Below, one piece after another: positions 8,345-15,096 of a stretch of DNA of 64,000 bases (within the stretch, counting starts at the first letter, position 1; the number at the start of each line of letters is the position of its first letter). This DNA comes from Williamsia sp. 1138. GTDB taxonomy: Bacteria > Actinomycetota > Actinomycetes > Mycobacteriales > Mycobacteriaceae. The DNA is taken from contig NZ_MJEJ02000053.1 in the NCBI RefSeq assembly GCF_002095435.2, positions 124,001 to 188,000 on the forward strand, given 5' to 3'. The position numbers were made by a program, and so were the translations under genes. Under the pieces are notes generated by a model that was given only the letters and a program-made list of their open reading frames with translations, had not been told where the DNA came from and did no database searches.

Positions 8345-9549
8345 TTCGAGGCGTCCTCCGTCAAAATGGCGCGCACCGGAAGCGTCTCGAACTTGTGCAC
8401 GGTCTGGCTGGGGCTTCGCAGCGCTTCGCCGGCCCGTTCGAATCGCACCACGCGGCGGGTGAGTTCGGTCAGCAGAGAGATGATTTCCAGCCGAGCTAAC
8501 GGGGACCCGAGACAGACGTGCAGCCCGTGCCCGAATCCGACATGTGTGCGGGCATTTTCGCGCGTCACATCGAGTCGACCGGGATCCGGATACTGGTGAG
8601 GGTCGCGATTGGCGGCTGCCAGCATCACGCTGACTCGGGCGCCCGCAGGAACATCGACGCCGCCAATCTGAGCGTCAGCCCTGGTGCGACGATAGAAGGC
8701 CTTGAATGGGGTGCCAAAGCGCAGGAGCTCCTCGGCAGCATTCGGAATGAGGTCGGGCTGATTGCGCAAAAGGTCCCACTGGTCCGGGTGTTCGATGAAC
8801 GCGTTGATGGCGTTCCCGAGCACGGCGCCGGTCGAGTCGATGCCGGCCAGCCAAATCGACGCCAGGGTCATAACTCTCTGCGAACCGTCCTCGGGAAGGT
8901 TGCCGTCTGATCCGCCGGAGTCGACGATCAACCGCCCTAAACAGTGCTCGGGCATGGCGGGCAGTCCGTCGCCGACGAGCCATGTCAAAGCTTCTGTCAC
9001 GCGGGCGGCGTGCACTTCGGTTCCAGCGGGCTCTTCATTGCGACTTACCGCGTCGCTCCAAACCGCCAAGGTCTCAGCGCTGGGCGGGGTGACGCCCGTC
9101 AGCAGGGTCATCGCCTGATCAGGCATCTCCTGGGCCAACACCTGCACCGCATCAAACTGGCCAAGATCGACCGCGCGCTGCGCGATTGTCGTCGCAGCCG
9201 CCTCGACACCTGGCCGCAGCGCCTCGATGGCACGCTTGCTGAATGAGGGCTGCACGGACCGTCGAATGCGGTCGTGGACCGGTGGATCATTCTCGATCAG
9301 CGGATAACGCTCGGTCCTGGCGGACGGGACATCGAAGGTGACTCCGTCCCCCGACACGAACTCCGCGTGGTTGCGCAGCACCTGGGTTGCCTCGGCGTAG
9401 CCGGGAACGAGCCAAACGTCTCGGGTCGGAACGTATGTGACCGGACCGAGGTCGCGCAGTCGGTCGTAGTACGGGAAGGGGTCGCGCTGGGCGTGCGGCG
9501 AATACGGGTCAAGGTCGATTGGTTCGGTCGAAGACGCTAAATTTGTCAT
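8341..9549 (-). CDS. cytochrome P450
   Basis: A 402-residue soluble bacterial P450. I-helix oxygen-activation motif AGIDST (235-240; the usual second Thr is Ser), K-helix ExxR at E274/R277, and heme loop FGHGLHVCLG (339-348) with Cys346 as ligand. It would insert oxygen into a small hydrophobic substrate using electrons from the FMN/[2Fe-2S] reductase at the operon's end; there is no ferredoxin gene between them. The ATG at 9549 is chosen because AGGAGG lies seven bases upstream. It is the first gene of the operon and is divergent from a TetR regulator. The CYP family cannot be assigned without alignment. Confidence 0.92.
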   Translation of the reverse strand: MTNLASSTEPIDLDPYSPHAQRDPFPYYDRLRDLGPVTYVPTRDVWLVPGYAEATQVLRNHAEFVSGDGVTFDVPSARTERYPLIENDPPVHDRIRRSVQPSFSKRAIEALRPGVEAAATTIAQRAVDLGQFDAVQVLAQEMPDQAMTLLTGVTPPSAETLAVWSDAVSRNEEPAGTEVHAARVTEALTWLVGDGLPAMPEHCLGRLIVDSGGSDGNLPEDGSQRVMTLASIWLAGIDSTGAVLGNAINAFIEHPDQWDLLRNQPDLIPNAAEELLRFGTPFKAFYRRTRADAQIGGVDVPAGARVSVMLAAANRDPHQYPDPGRLDVTRENARTHVGFGHGLHVCLGSPLARLEIISLLTELTRRVVRFERAGEALRSPSQTVHKFETLPVRAILTEDASK

Positions 9550-9574
9550 GTCGTTCCTCCTGTTGCGACGCAAT

Positions 9575-9590
9575 GTGCACTAGAGTGCAG
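9575..9590. promoter_or_regulatory. palindromic operator, copy 1
   Basis: GTGCACTAGAGTGCAG contains a perfect inverted repeat, TGCACT-AG-AGTGCA. It lies in the 110-base gap between the divergent P450 and TetR genes, about 25 bases before the P450 start. A near copy lies 35 bases to the right. Size and symmetry fit a TetR-family operator. Confidence 0.65.
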
Positions 9591-9609
9591 AAGTGTGCTG
9601 AATCACAGT

Positions 9610-9625
9610 GTGCACCCGAGTGCAG
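9610..9625. promoter_or_regulatory. palindromic operator, copy 2
   Basis: GTGCACCCGAGTGCAG matches copy 1 in all but two central bases, and its arms TGCACC/AGTGCA have one mismatch. It lies 36 bases before the TetR start. Two copies in one divergent gap suggest that the regulator controls both itself and the catabolic operon. Confidence 0.62.
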
Positions 9626-9660
9626 TTGTAGTCAAGGGGACCGCGAAAGGAGTCAGCGAC

Positions 9661-10263
9661 ATGCCCACCGCGCCGCCACCGCCCTTGTCGAATCCGCGCG
9701 CAACGAGGACGAGGAAGGCGTTGTTCGACGCGGCGGCAAAGCTTTTCGTTGCCCAAGGCTACGAGGACACAACCATGTCCGACATCGCTGCGGAAGCCGG
9801 CACCTCCCGCAGGACGGCGTTCAACCACTTTCCCAACAAGGGCGACATCCCGATGTTGTGGGTACGACAGATGGCCGACGTAGCCATTGAGAAAGTAACC
9901 AGTGCAGCCATCGGCGACGTGTCAGAGCGCATCCGCGCCTACTTTCACCTGATCGGCGAGTCGGTCGAATCGGAACCCGAACTCAGTCGCCAGATGATGC
10001 TCGGGTGGACCGCCGCACTAGGCCCGGCCCTCTATGAGTCGCAACTGCTCACCGACGTCACCCCATTCCTGCACGAAGGACAGGAACGCGGGGGGATTGA
10101 TCCGTCAGTCGACGTCGCCGTCGCAGCTCGTGCGCTCAGTGACGTTTTGCAGGGCGCAGTGTTCAGATGGGTGCGAGAACCCGACACCGTGCTGGACGAA
10201 AGTATCGACAGCGTCATCGCACTGGTGCTCCGGGCCGTCACGACGAAGGTTTCCAGTCGGTAA
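9661..10263 (+). CDS. TetR/AcrR family transcriptional regulator
   Basis: About 200 residues. The N-terminal helix-turn-helix is clear at about 17-62 (AAKLFVAQGYEDTTMSDIA, AGTSRRTAFNHFPNKGDI). The rest is a helical ligand-binding/dimer domain. The ATG at 9661 is preferred over an upstream in-frame start because AAAGGAG precedes it by eight bases. It is divergent from the P450 operon, with two palindromes in the gap. By family habit it represses until a pathway substrate or CoA intermediate binds. The effector is unknown. Confidence 0.85.
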   Translation: MPTAPPPPLSNPRATRTRKALFDAAAKLFVAQGYEDTTMSDIAAEAGTSRRTAFNHFPNKGDIPMLWVRQMADVAIEKVTSAAIGDVSERIRAYFHLIGESVESEPELSRQMMLGWTAALGPALYESQLLTDVTPFLHEGQERGGIDPSVDVAVAARALSDVLQGAVFRWVREPDTVLDESIDSVIALVLRAVTTKVSSR

Positions 10264-10381
10264 ACCGGACTTGTTAAATTAGCCGTTGACAGCGACAAGC
10301 AGGGTGGCGGTATGCCGCAAGTTCAAGGCGCCAAACTCGCAACGTCGGTCCGTGCATGCGCCTCGGGGAACGCGGGTTACG

Positions 10382-10401
10382 TTTCGTCACTGGTGACGAA
10401 A
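10382..10401. promoter_or_regulatory. perfect 9-bp inverted repeat
   Basis: TTTCGTCAC and GTGACGAAA flank a TG spacer. It lies 119 bases after the TetR gene and about 100 before the next gene. There is no T-run, so an operator is likelier than a terminator. Confidence 0.5.
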
Positions 10402-10436
10402 GTAATTGTGCTGCAACGCCTTAACGCCGATAAGAT

Positions 10437-10450
10437 ACCTTATGTAAGGT
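10437..10450. promoter_or_regulatory. 6-bp inverted repeat with TG spacer
   Basis: ACCTTA-TG-TAAGGT, a perfect 14-base palindrome 57 bases before the preferred start of the following gene. Its TG-spaced layout matches the palindrome at 10382. Probably an operator of the accessory gene at 10507. Confidence 0.45.
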
Positions 10451-10506
10451 AGAAGCCGGAAAGTCCTGTAAGAGTGGCATATTCGCATACCACTATTGAT
10501 AACATT

Positions 10507-11007
10507 ATGTCCGTGAGTAGATCCCGAGCCGACAAGAACCGCGCCCGCAAAGCACGGCTCGCCGCCGACGAACGTCGACGCGAAGAACACGCACGGCTGG
10601 TCCTCGAGCGCCACGGCGATCCGCACTATGTCCAGCGAGACGTCGACCCATCGTCAGGCCATGTCACCCTGGCAATGTCTGCGGAGCATCCCCAGGCCGC
10701 GGAGATGGCCGGCGCCCTCGAAGCCCTGCGGCGCGACTTCGTGGACCGCTTCGGCCGCGAACCCGGACCGAGCGATCCGCTCCTGGCCGACCCAGATGCC
10801 GCCGTGCCTACCCCGCTATCTGCGGATGCGTTCGACGCGATGCTCGATCGACTTGCCGACGGCGTGGACGACCCGGTCGTCAAGGCCAAAGTCCTCGCCA
10901 GCAAAGACGTCGGCTACATCCTGACCGAAGACACCTTGCATCTATTTAGTGCCTACGAGATCGACCTTTGGGAAGCAGCACTCGACCGGCACCTCGATGA
11001 GCGGTGA
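10507..11007 (+). CDS. hypothetical protein upstream of a TA-like pair
   Basis: About 166 residues with no family I recognise. The N-terminal 40 residues are a highly charged, basic helix (SRADKNRARKARLAADERRR). The rest is acidic and helical, with FVDRFGREPGPSDPLL near the middle. The ATG at 10507 is used; an in-frame GTG at 10474 would add 11 residues. Its upstream region shares TGGCATATTCG (10475-10485) with the promoter of the next gene (11065-11075), so the two may be co-regulated. Coding composition is good and the gene sits in an accessory segment. It could belong with the TA-like pair, but nothing in its sequence proves this. Confidence 0.6.
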   Translation: MSVSRSRADKNRARKARLAADERRREEHARLVLERHGDPHYVQRDVDPSSGHVTLAMSAEHPQAAEMAGALEALRRDFVDRFGREPGPSDPLLADPDAAVPTPLSADAFDAMLDRLADGVDDPVVKAKVLASKDVGYILTEDTLHLFSAYEIDLWEAALDRHLDER

Positions 11008-11064
11008 CCATCGTGCGCGGCGGGCCATCCTCCAGTGGCCGGGGTGGACTTTTCCGACACGATC

Positions 11065-11099
11065 TGGCATATTCGAACGTATCGAAAGGTCTTTCGTTC
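11065..11099. promoter_or_regulatory. operator-like region before the antitoxin-like gene
   Basis: It holds TGGCATATTCG (11065-11075; second copy at 10475-10485), a TTCGA-5-TCGAA inverted repeat, and a perfect CGAAAG-GT-CTTTCG palindrome (11083-11096). All lie within 60 bases of the ATG at 11125. This is the pattern expected for autorepression by the DNA-binding partner of a toxin-antitoxin pair. Confidence 0.5.
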
Positions 11100-11124
11100 T
11101 GTTCGTATAGTGAGGTGGTTCGGC

Positions 11125-11667
11125 ATGGCAACACAAACCCAGGCGCTCACATCTGAGACGTTCCTGCCCGAGCATGCTGACCAGCTGGCGCCGGTGTTGA
11201 GTTTCTTGCAAGCCCATGAACGGTCAGCGGGGACTACTGCCCAGCCTGCATACGCCCTGGTCGGGGTCGACGAGCACGATCGAATCGAGCTGCCGGAGAA
11301 CCTTCATCAGGTCCTCAAGCGGGTAGTTGAGGCAATGTCTCAAGGCCGAGCTGTCACCGTGGCGCCGCAGAGCATGACCCTCACGACGCAGCAGGCCGCC
11401 GACCTGCTCGGCGTGAGTCGGCCTACGATCGTCCGGTTGATCAACGACGACCAGATCGCCGCCGAGCGGGTTGGCAATCGGCATCGGCTGCTGCTTGACG
11501 ACGTGCTTGCCTACCGAGATGCCCGTCGGACACGGCAATACGACGCAATTGCGGTGACGTCGGTGCCTATCGACGTCGAGGATGACCCAGAGGTGATCCG
11601 ACGGCAGCTGCGCGAGGCCCGTAAAGCAGTCGCAGCACGTCGCAAGACAGCGAAAAAAGCTGGCTGA
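11125..11667 (+). CDS. excisionase/MerR-like HTH protein, antitoxin-like
   Basis: About 180 residues. The N-terminal 80 residues are acidic and of unknown fold. The rest holds an excisionase-type winged helix-turn-helix at about 85-132 (MTLTTQQAADLLGVSRPTIV, then NRHRLLLDDVLAYRD), followed by a basic helical tail. The ATG at 11125 follows TGAGGTGG. Eleven bases downstream starts a PIN-domain protein. This HTH-plus-PIN order is a known toxin-antitoxin layout in actinobacteria, in which the HTH protein neutralises the nuclease and represses its own promoter. The palindromes before it support that. Pairing is inferred from context. Confidence 0.75.
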   Translation: MATQTQALTSETFLPEHADQLAPVLSFLQAHERSAGTTAQPAYALVGVDEHDRIELPENLHQVLKRVVEAMSQGRAVTVAPQSMTLTTQQAADLLGVSRPTIVRLINDDQIAAERVGNRHRLLLDDVLAYRDARRTRQYDAIAVTSVPIDVEDDPEVIRRQLREARKAVAARRKTAKKAG

Positions 11668-11678
11668 CACAATAACCC

Positions 11679-12254
11679 ATGTTCGTAGCCGTTCTCGACA
11701 CCTGCGTACTGTGGCCGAGCCTGCAACGAGACGTCCTGCTCTCACTCGCAGCCGAGAACCTATATCGCCCCCTATGGTCGGACGCCATCCTTGAAGAACT
11801 CGAGTTCCACGAGGCGCGCAAACTCGTTGACCGAGGCGCCGATCCGGAACGCGCCGCGGCACGAGCAGCGCACCTCGTAGAGCAGATGGCAGCTGCGTTC
11901 GACGATGCGTGCGTCGTTGGCTGGGAGGTGCTCGACGGGTCATTTAGCCTCCCGGATCCAGACGATGAGCACCTCGTGGCAGCAGCTGTCATCGGTGGTG
12001 CAGAGGCGATCGTTTCCAACAACATCTCAGACCTCCCCCAAGGGAGAGTGCCCGCTCAGATTCAGGTGATCAAACCACCTGTGTTCGTTGCTGACACGGT
12101 AGCGGTGTCGCCCGACGCTGCGGTCCGCGCGCTGCGGACGATGATTGGCCGACGCACCAATCCTCCTGAAACACTCGAGCATGTACTCGAAGTACTAGAG
12201 CGGCGATACGGCATGGTCGACGCCGTCGAGATGATCCGAGCCGCCGCGAGCTAG
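11679..12254 (+). CDS. PIN-domain protein, toxin-like ribonuclease
   Basis: 191 residues. The PIN fold begins at once (VAVLDTCVLWPSLQRDVLLS, with Asp in the first acidic position). An acidic patch ILEELEFHEARK and a later DPDDEHLVAAAVIGGAEAIV-type segment supply the remaining metal-binding acids and the core strand. About 60 extra C-terminal helical residues follow. PIN proteins of this kind cut RNA with Mg2+. The gene follows the HTH protein by 11 bases, so co-transcription is likely. It resembles a PIN_3-type VapC relative rather than a short classical VapC (about 130 residues). Confidence 0.75.
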   Translation: MFVAVLDTCVLWPSLQRDVLLSLAAENLYRPLWSDAILEELEFHEARKLVDRGADPERAAARAAHLVEQMAAAFDDACVVGWEVLDGSFSLPDPDDEHLVAAAVIGGAEAIVSNNISDLPQGRVPAQIQVIKPPVFVADTVAVSPDAAVRALRTMIGRRTNPPETLEHVLEVLERRYGMVDAVEMIRAAAS

Positions 12255-12333
12255 ATCCAACGAAAGTCGTTTGGCGTGCAACCGATAATCGGTAATTATG
12301 TCGCTTCAACGCGTGTGCGGTGCATGGTCTCGC

Positions 12334-12978
12334 TCAGGATCTGAGGTGGGCGAGCACGGCAAGGACCCGCCGATGACCGGTGTCTGACGTGGCCAGTCCG
12401 AGCTTGGCGAAGATGTTGCCGATGTGCTTGCTCACGGCTGTGTCGCTGACCACCAGTTTGCGAGCGATATCGGCGTTGCCGAGTCCTTCGGCCATCAGCC
12501 GTAGCACCTCCGATTCGCGAGGAGTCAACGACCGGATGGGATCGTCAGCGCGGCGTCGACTCATCAACTGCGACACCACTTCCGGATCCATCACGGTGCC
12601 GCCGGCCACCACTCGTTCGAGGGCATCGACGAACTCTTCGACCTTGCCCACCCTCTCCTTGAGGAGATACCCGACCCCAGCCGCACTGCCCGCCAGGAGT
12701 TCTCCGGCGTATCGGTCTTCCACATAGGCCGACAGGACCAGTACCGGGAAGTTCGGGATGCGCCGGCGCGCCTCGATGGCCGCTTTGAGTCCTTCGTTGG
12801 TGAAGGTCGGCGGCATGCGCACGTCGAGTACCGCACCGTCGGGCGGGTCGGCATCGAACGACGTCAGGAATTGCTCGGCGTCGGCGACCGCGCCAGTCAC
12901 CTCGATGCCGACACTGCGCAGCAACAGCGCCAGGCCCTCGCGCAGCAGGGCGTCGTCCTCGGCGATCAGAATCCGCAT
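12334..12978 (-). CDS. NarL/LuxR-type response regulator
   Basis: 214 residues. Receiver domain 1-120 with acidic pocket E7-D8-D9, phospho-acceptor D52 (GAVLDVRM) and the switch residues LSAY and LLKERV. The C-terminal LuxR helix-turn-helix is at about 148-205 (LTPRESEVLRLMAEGLGNADI, VSKHIGNIFAKLGL). The ATG at 12978 is used; the open frame runs further but has no domain upstream. It overlaps the end of the kinase gene by 13 bases, so the pair is one operon. The targets are probably the divergent ABC transporter genes starting at 14326. Confidence 0.9.
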   Translation of the reverse strand: MRILIAEDDALLREGLALLLRSVGIEVTGAVADAEQFLTSFDADPPDGAVLDVRMPPTFTNEGLKAAIEARRRIPNFPVLVLSAYVEDRYAGELLAGSAAGVGYLLKERVGKVEEFVDALERVVAGGTVMDPEVVSQLMSRRRADDPIRSLTPRESEVLRLMAEGLGNADIARKLVVSDTAVSKHIGNIFAKLGLATSDTGHRRVLAVLAHLRS

Positions 12979-14216
12979 GGTAGCTCCACTTCGAGTGTCG
13001 TCGGTCCGCCACGTGGGCTGTCCAGGGTCATCGTTCCCTCGAATGCTGCCACCCGCCGGCGGATACCCCTCAGGCCGCTGCCCGCCAATTCGTCGGCTCC
13101 TCCGCGTCCATCGTCGACGACGTCGATGATCATCGTGCTGCCCGTCTGCCCGCTGCGCGTGCTTATGGTCAGGTGCACGGTGTCTGCACCACTGTGTTTG
13201 ACCACATTCGTCAACGCCTCGGCCACCACGAAATACGCGGCGGCCTCGACTGCGGCGGGCGCACGATGCAGGTTGCGCACGTCGAGGATGCACGTCACGG
13301 TGGAGCGTCCGGCCAGGGCAGCGACCGCGCCTTCGAGACCGAGTTCATCGAGGATCGGCGGGTAGATGTCGTGCACCAGGGTGCGCAGCTCCGACAAGGC
13401 ATCGGATGCGGCATCCTGGGCCCGAACAAGCTGGGGCAGTGCCTGATCCGGATCCACGCGCAATGATCTCTCAGCCAGTCCCAACATCATCACCACGGCC
13501 ACCAATCGGTTCTGGGCACCGTCATGCAGGTCCCGCTCGATTCGCCGTAACTCCGCCGAGTGGGCGTCGAGCGCGGCTGCCCGGCTCGCGGTCAGCGCCG
13601 AAACCCGCTGTGACAACTCCGTTTCGCGTGTCGGAGCCAACAGTGTGGTCGCCAGGGCCGCGATGGCGCGGGCCATCGCGGGGATCAACCACCACGCGAT
13701 GCCCGCGTACGCCGCAGCGATCAGCGGCATCGTCGCGGCCAGTGGCCACGACGTGACGAGGTAGATGTTGCCGACCGGCTCGTCCTCCGGCATGGCCCAC
13801 CAATATGCCGGGATCACCAGCGAATTGACCGCGGCCAGCGGAAGGACCACTGCCACGAATCCCGCAACGAGGGCCGCGAAACCGTGAACAGTTACCCAGG
13901 CGAAGTCGCGGCGGACAGACCGAGACGCCAGCAACGTCCGCACGTCGGCGAATCCCGGCTGGTCGGCCATCGGCGGATAGCGGTCAGCGATCACCGCACC
14001 CGTATAGGTCCCGGTGCGTCGGCGCGCCTCGCCGGCCCAGAACCGCAGCATGCGCACATAGGGCGGGACCAGCAACCACCCGACTACCAGGATGAGCAGT
14101 GCAGCAATGATCAGCCCGGCGAAGACGAAAGCCAACGACACGACGGCGGCTGCACCTTCGACCATCAAGAAACGGCACGCCCGCCACCATGTCGCGACCC
14201 GCGCGTTGCGTTTCAT
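12966..14216 (-). CDS. membrane sensor histidine kinase (HisKA_3)
   Basis: About 416 residues. Four hydrophobic segments in the first 190 residues (about 22-50, 110-138, 155-190). Then a dimerisation/phospho-acceptor helix, RIERDLHDGAQNRLVAVVMM, with His231, and a C-terminal ATPase with EALTNVVKHS and VVDDGRGG. It phosphorylates the overlapping NarL-type regulator. The ATG at 14216 is preferred to an upstream TTG. It is divergent from a MacB-like ABC exporter about 110 bases away. Such sets sense cell-envelope damage or antimicrobial peptides, which is the likely role here by analogy. Confidence 0.88.
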   Translation of the reverse strand: MKRNARVATWWRACRFLMVEGAAAVVSLAFVFAGLIIAALLILVVGWLLVPPYVRMLRFWAGEARRRTGTYTGAVIADRYPPMADQPGFADVRTLLASRSVRRDFAWVTVHGFAALVAGFVAVVLPLAAVNSLVIPAYWWAMPEDEPVGNIYLVTSWPLAATMPLIAAAYAGIAWWLIPAMARAIAALATTLLAPTRETELSQRVSALTASRAAALDAHSAELRRIERDLHDGAQNRLVAVVMMLGLAERSLRVDPDQALPQLVRAQDAASDALSELRTLVHDIYPPILDELGLEGAVAALAGRSTVTCILDVRNLHRAPAAVEAAAYFVVAEALTNVVKHSGADTVHLTISTRSGQTGSTMIIDVVDDGRGGADELAGSGLRGIRRRVAAFEGTMTLDSPRGGPTTLEVELPCGF

Positions 14217-14325
14217 GACACCAGGATGCCGCAACGTCGACGCAATGACGGTATAGCTGGCTACACCTTTGGTCCGGTGGTCAGCGGGATGGTCCGCACG
14301 TCCGGCACTTCATAGCGTTGCTGTC

Positions 14326-15096
14326 ATGACTTCCTTCGCTCCAGTGCATCCTCCACAAGCCCCGGTGTCGCGACCGGCGCTCCGTCTCGACAACGTCACG
14401 AAGTCCTATGGGTCGGGGAGTGCTCGGGTCACCGCGCTCGACGCCGTCAGTCTCGCCCTTCCGGCGCAGGGCTTCACCGCGATCATGGGTCCCTCCGGCT
14501 CAGGAAAGAGCACCTTCCTGCACTGTGCTGCCGGGCTCGACCAACCCACGAGCGGTTCGGTGTGGATGGGCGACACGGAGATCAGCGCACTCAAGCCGAA
14601 GGCGCGGACGATGTTTCGGCGCGACCACGTGGGGTTCGTCTTCCAGGCCTACAACCTGATGTCGTCACTGACGGTCGAGCAGAACGTGACGCTGCCCCTG
14701 CTGCTGGCCGGGCGCACAGCCGATCGCGGTCATGTCGGGCAGATCCTCGAGTCGGTGGGCCTCTCACGCATGAACCGGCGCCGGCCCGCGGAACTCTCTG
14801 GCGGACAACAGCAACGCGTTGCCATCGCTCGAGCACTGGTTACCCGACCCGGTGTCATCTTCGCCGACGAACCGACCGGTGCGCTCGACAGCCGGACCGG
14901 CCAGCAGATCCTCACTCTCCTGGGCGGCGCCTCGAGGGAGCTCGGACAGACCGTGGTGATGGTGACGCACGATCCGATTGCTGCCGCCCGGGCCGACCGC
15001 GTCTTGTTCCTCGCGGGCGGACGTTTTGCCGGTCACCTGGACGCACCCACCGCCGGGGCCATCGAGAAGTCGCTGACCGACCTCGGGCAGTGGTGA
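14326..15096 (+). CDS. ABC transporter ATP-binding protein (MacB/LolD-like)
   Basis: 256 residues. Walker A GPSGSGKST (55-63), Q-loop FVFQAYNLM, signature LSGGQQQR, Walker B VIFADEPTGALD and switch His in VMVTHD are all present. FQAYNLM and the GALD extension are typical of the type VII (MacB/LolD/FtsE-like) exporter ATPases. It powers the large permease that follows, whose start overlaps its stop (GTGA). The ATG at 14326 is preferred over an earlier in-frame start. It is divergent from a two-component system likely to control it. Confidence 0.92.
   Translation: MTSFAPVHPPQAPVSRPALRLDNVTKSYGSGSARVTALDAVSLALPAQGFTAIMGPSGSGKSTFLHCAAGLDQPTSGSVWMGDTEISALKPKARTMFRRDHVGFVFQAYNLMSSLTVEQNVTLPLLLAGRTADRGHVGQILESVGLSRMNRRRPAELSGGQQQRVAIARALVTRPGVIFADEPTGALDSRTGQQILTLLGGASRELGQTVVMVTHDPIAAARADRVLFLAGGRFAGHLDAPTAGAIEKSLTDLGQW

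Noticed and set aside
11071-11096. LexA/SOS box before the TA-like pair
   Set aside because: TTCGAAC is present, but the opposite half GTTCGA is not at the needed spacing. An autoregulatory operator is likelier.
14562-15092. Upstream extension of the permease frame inside the ATPase gene
   Set aside because: It reads Arg/His/Asp-rich nonsense across the ATPase coding region. The true start is the GTG overlapping the ATPase stop.
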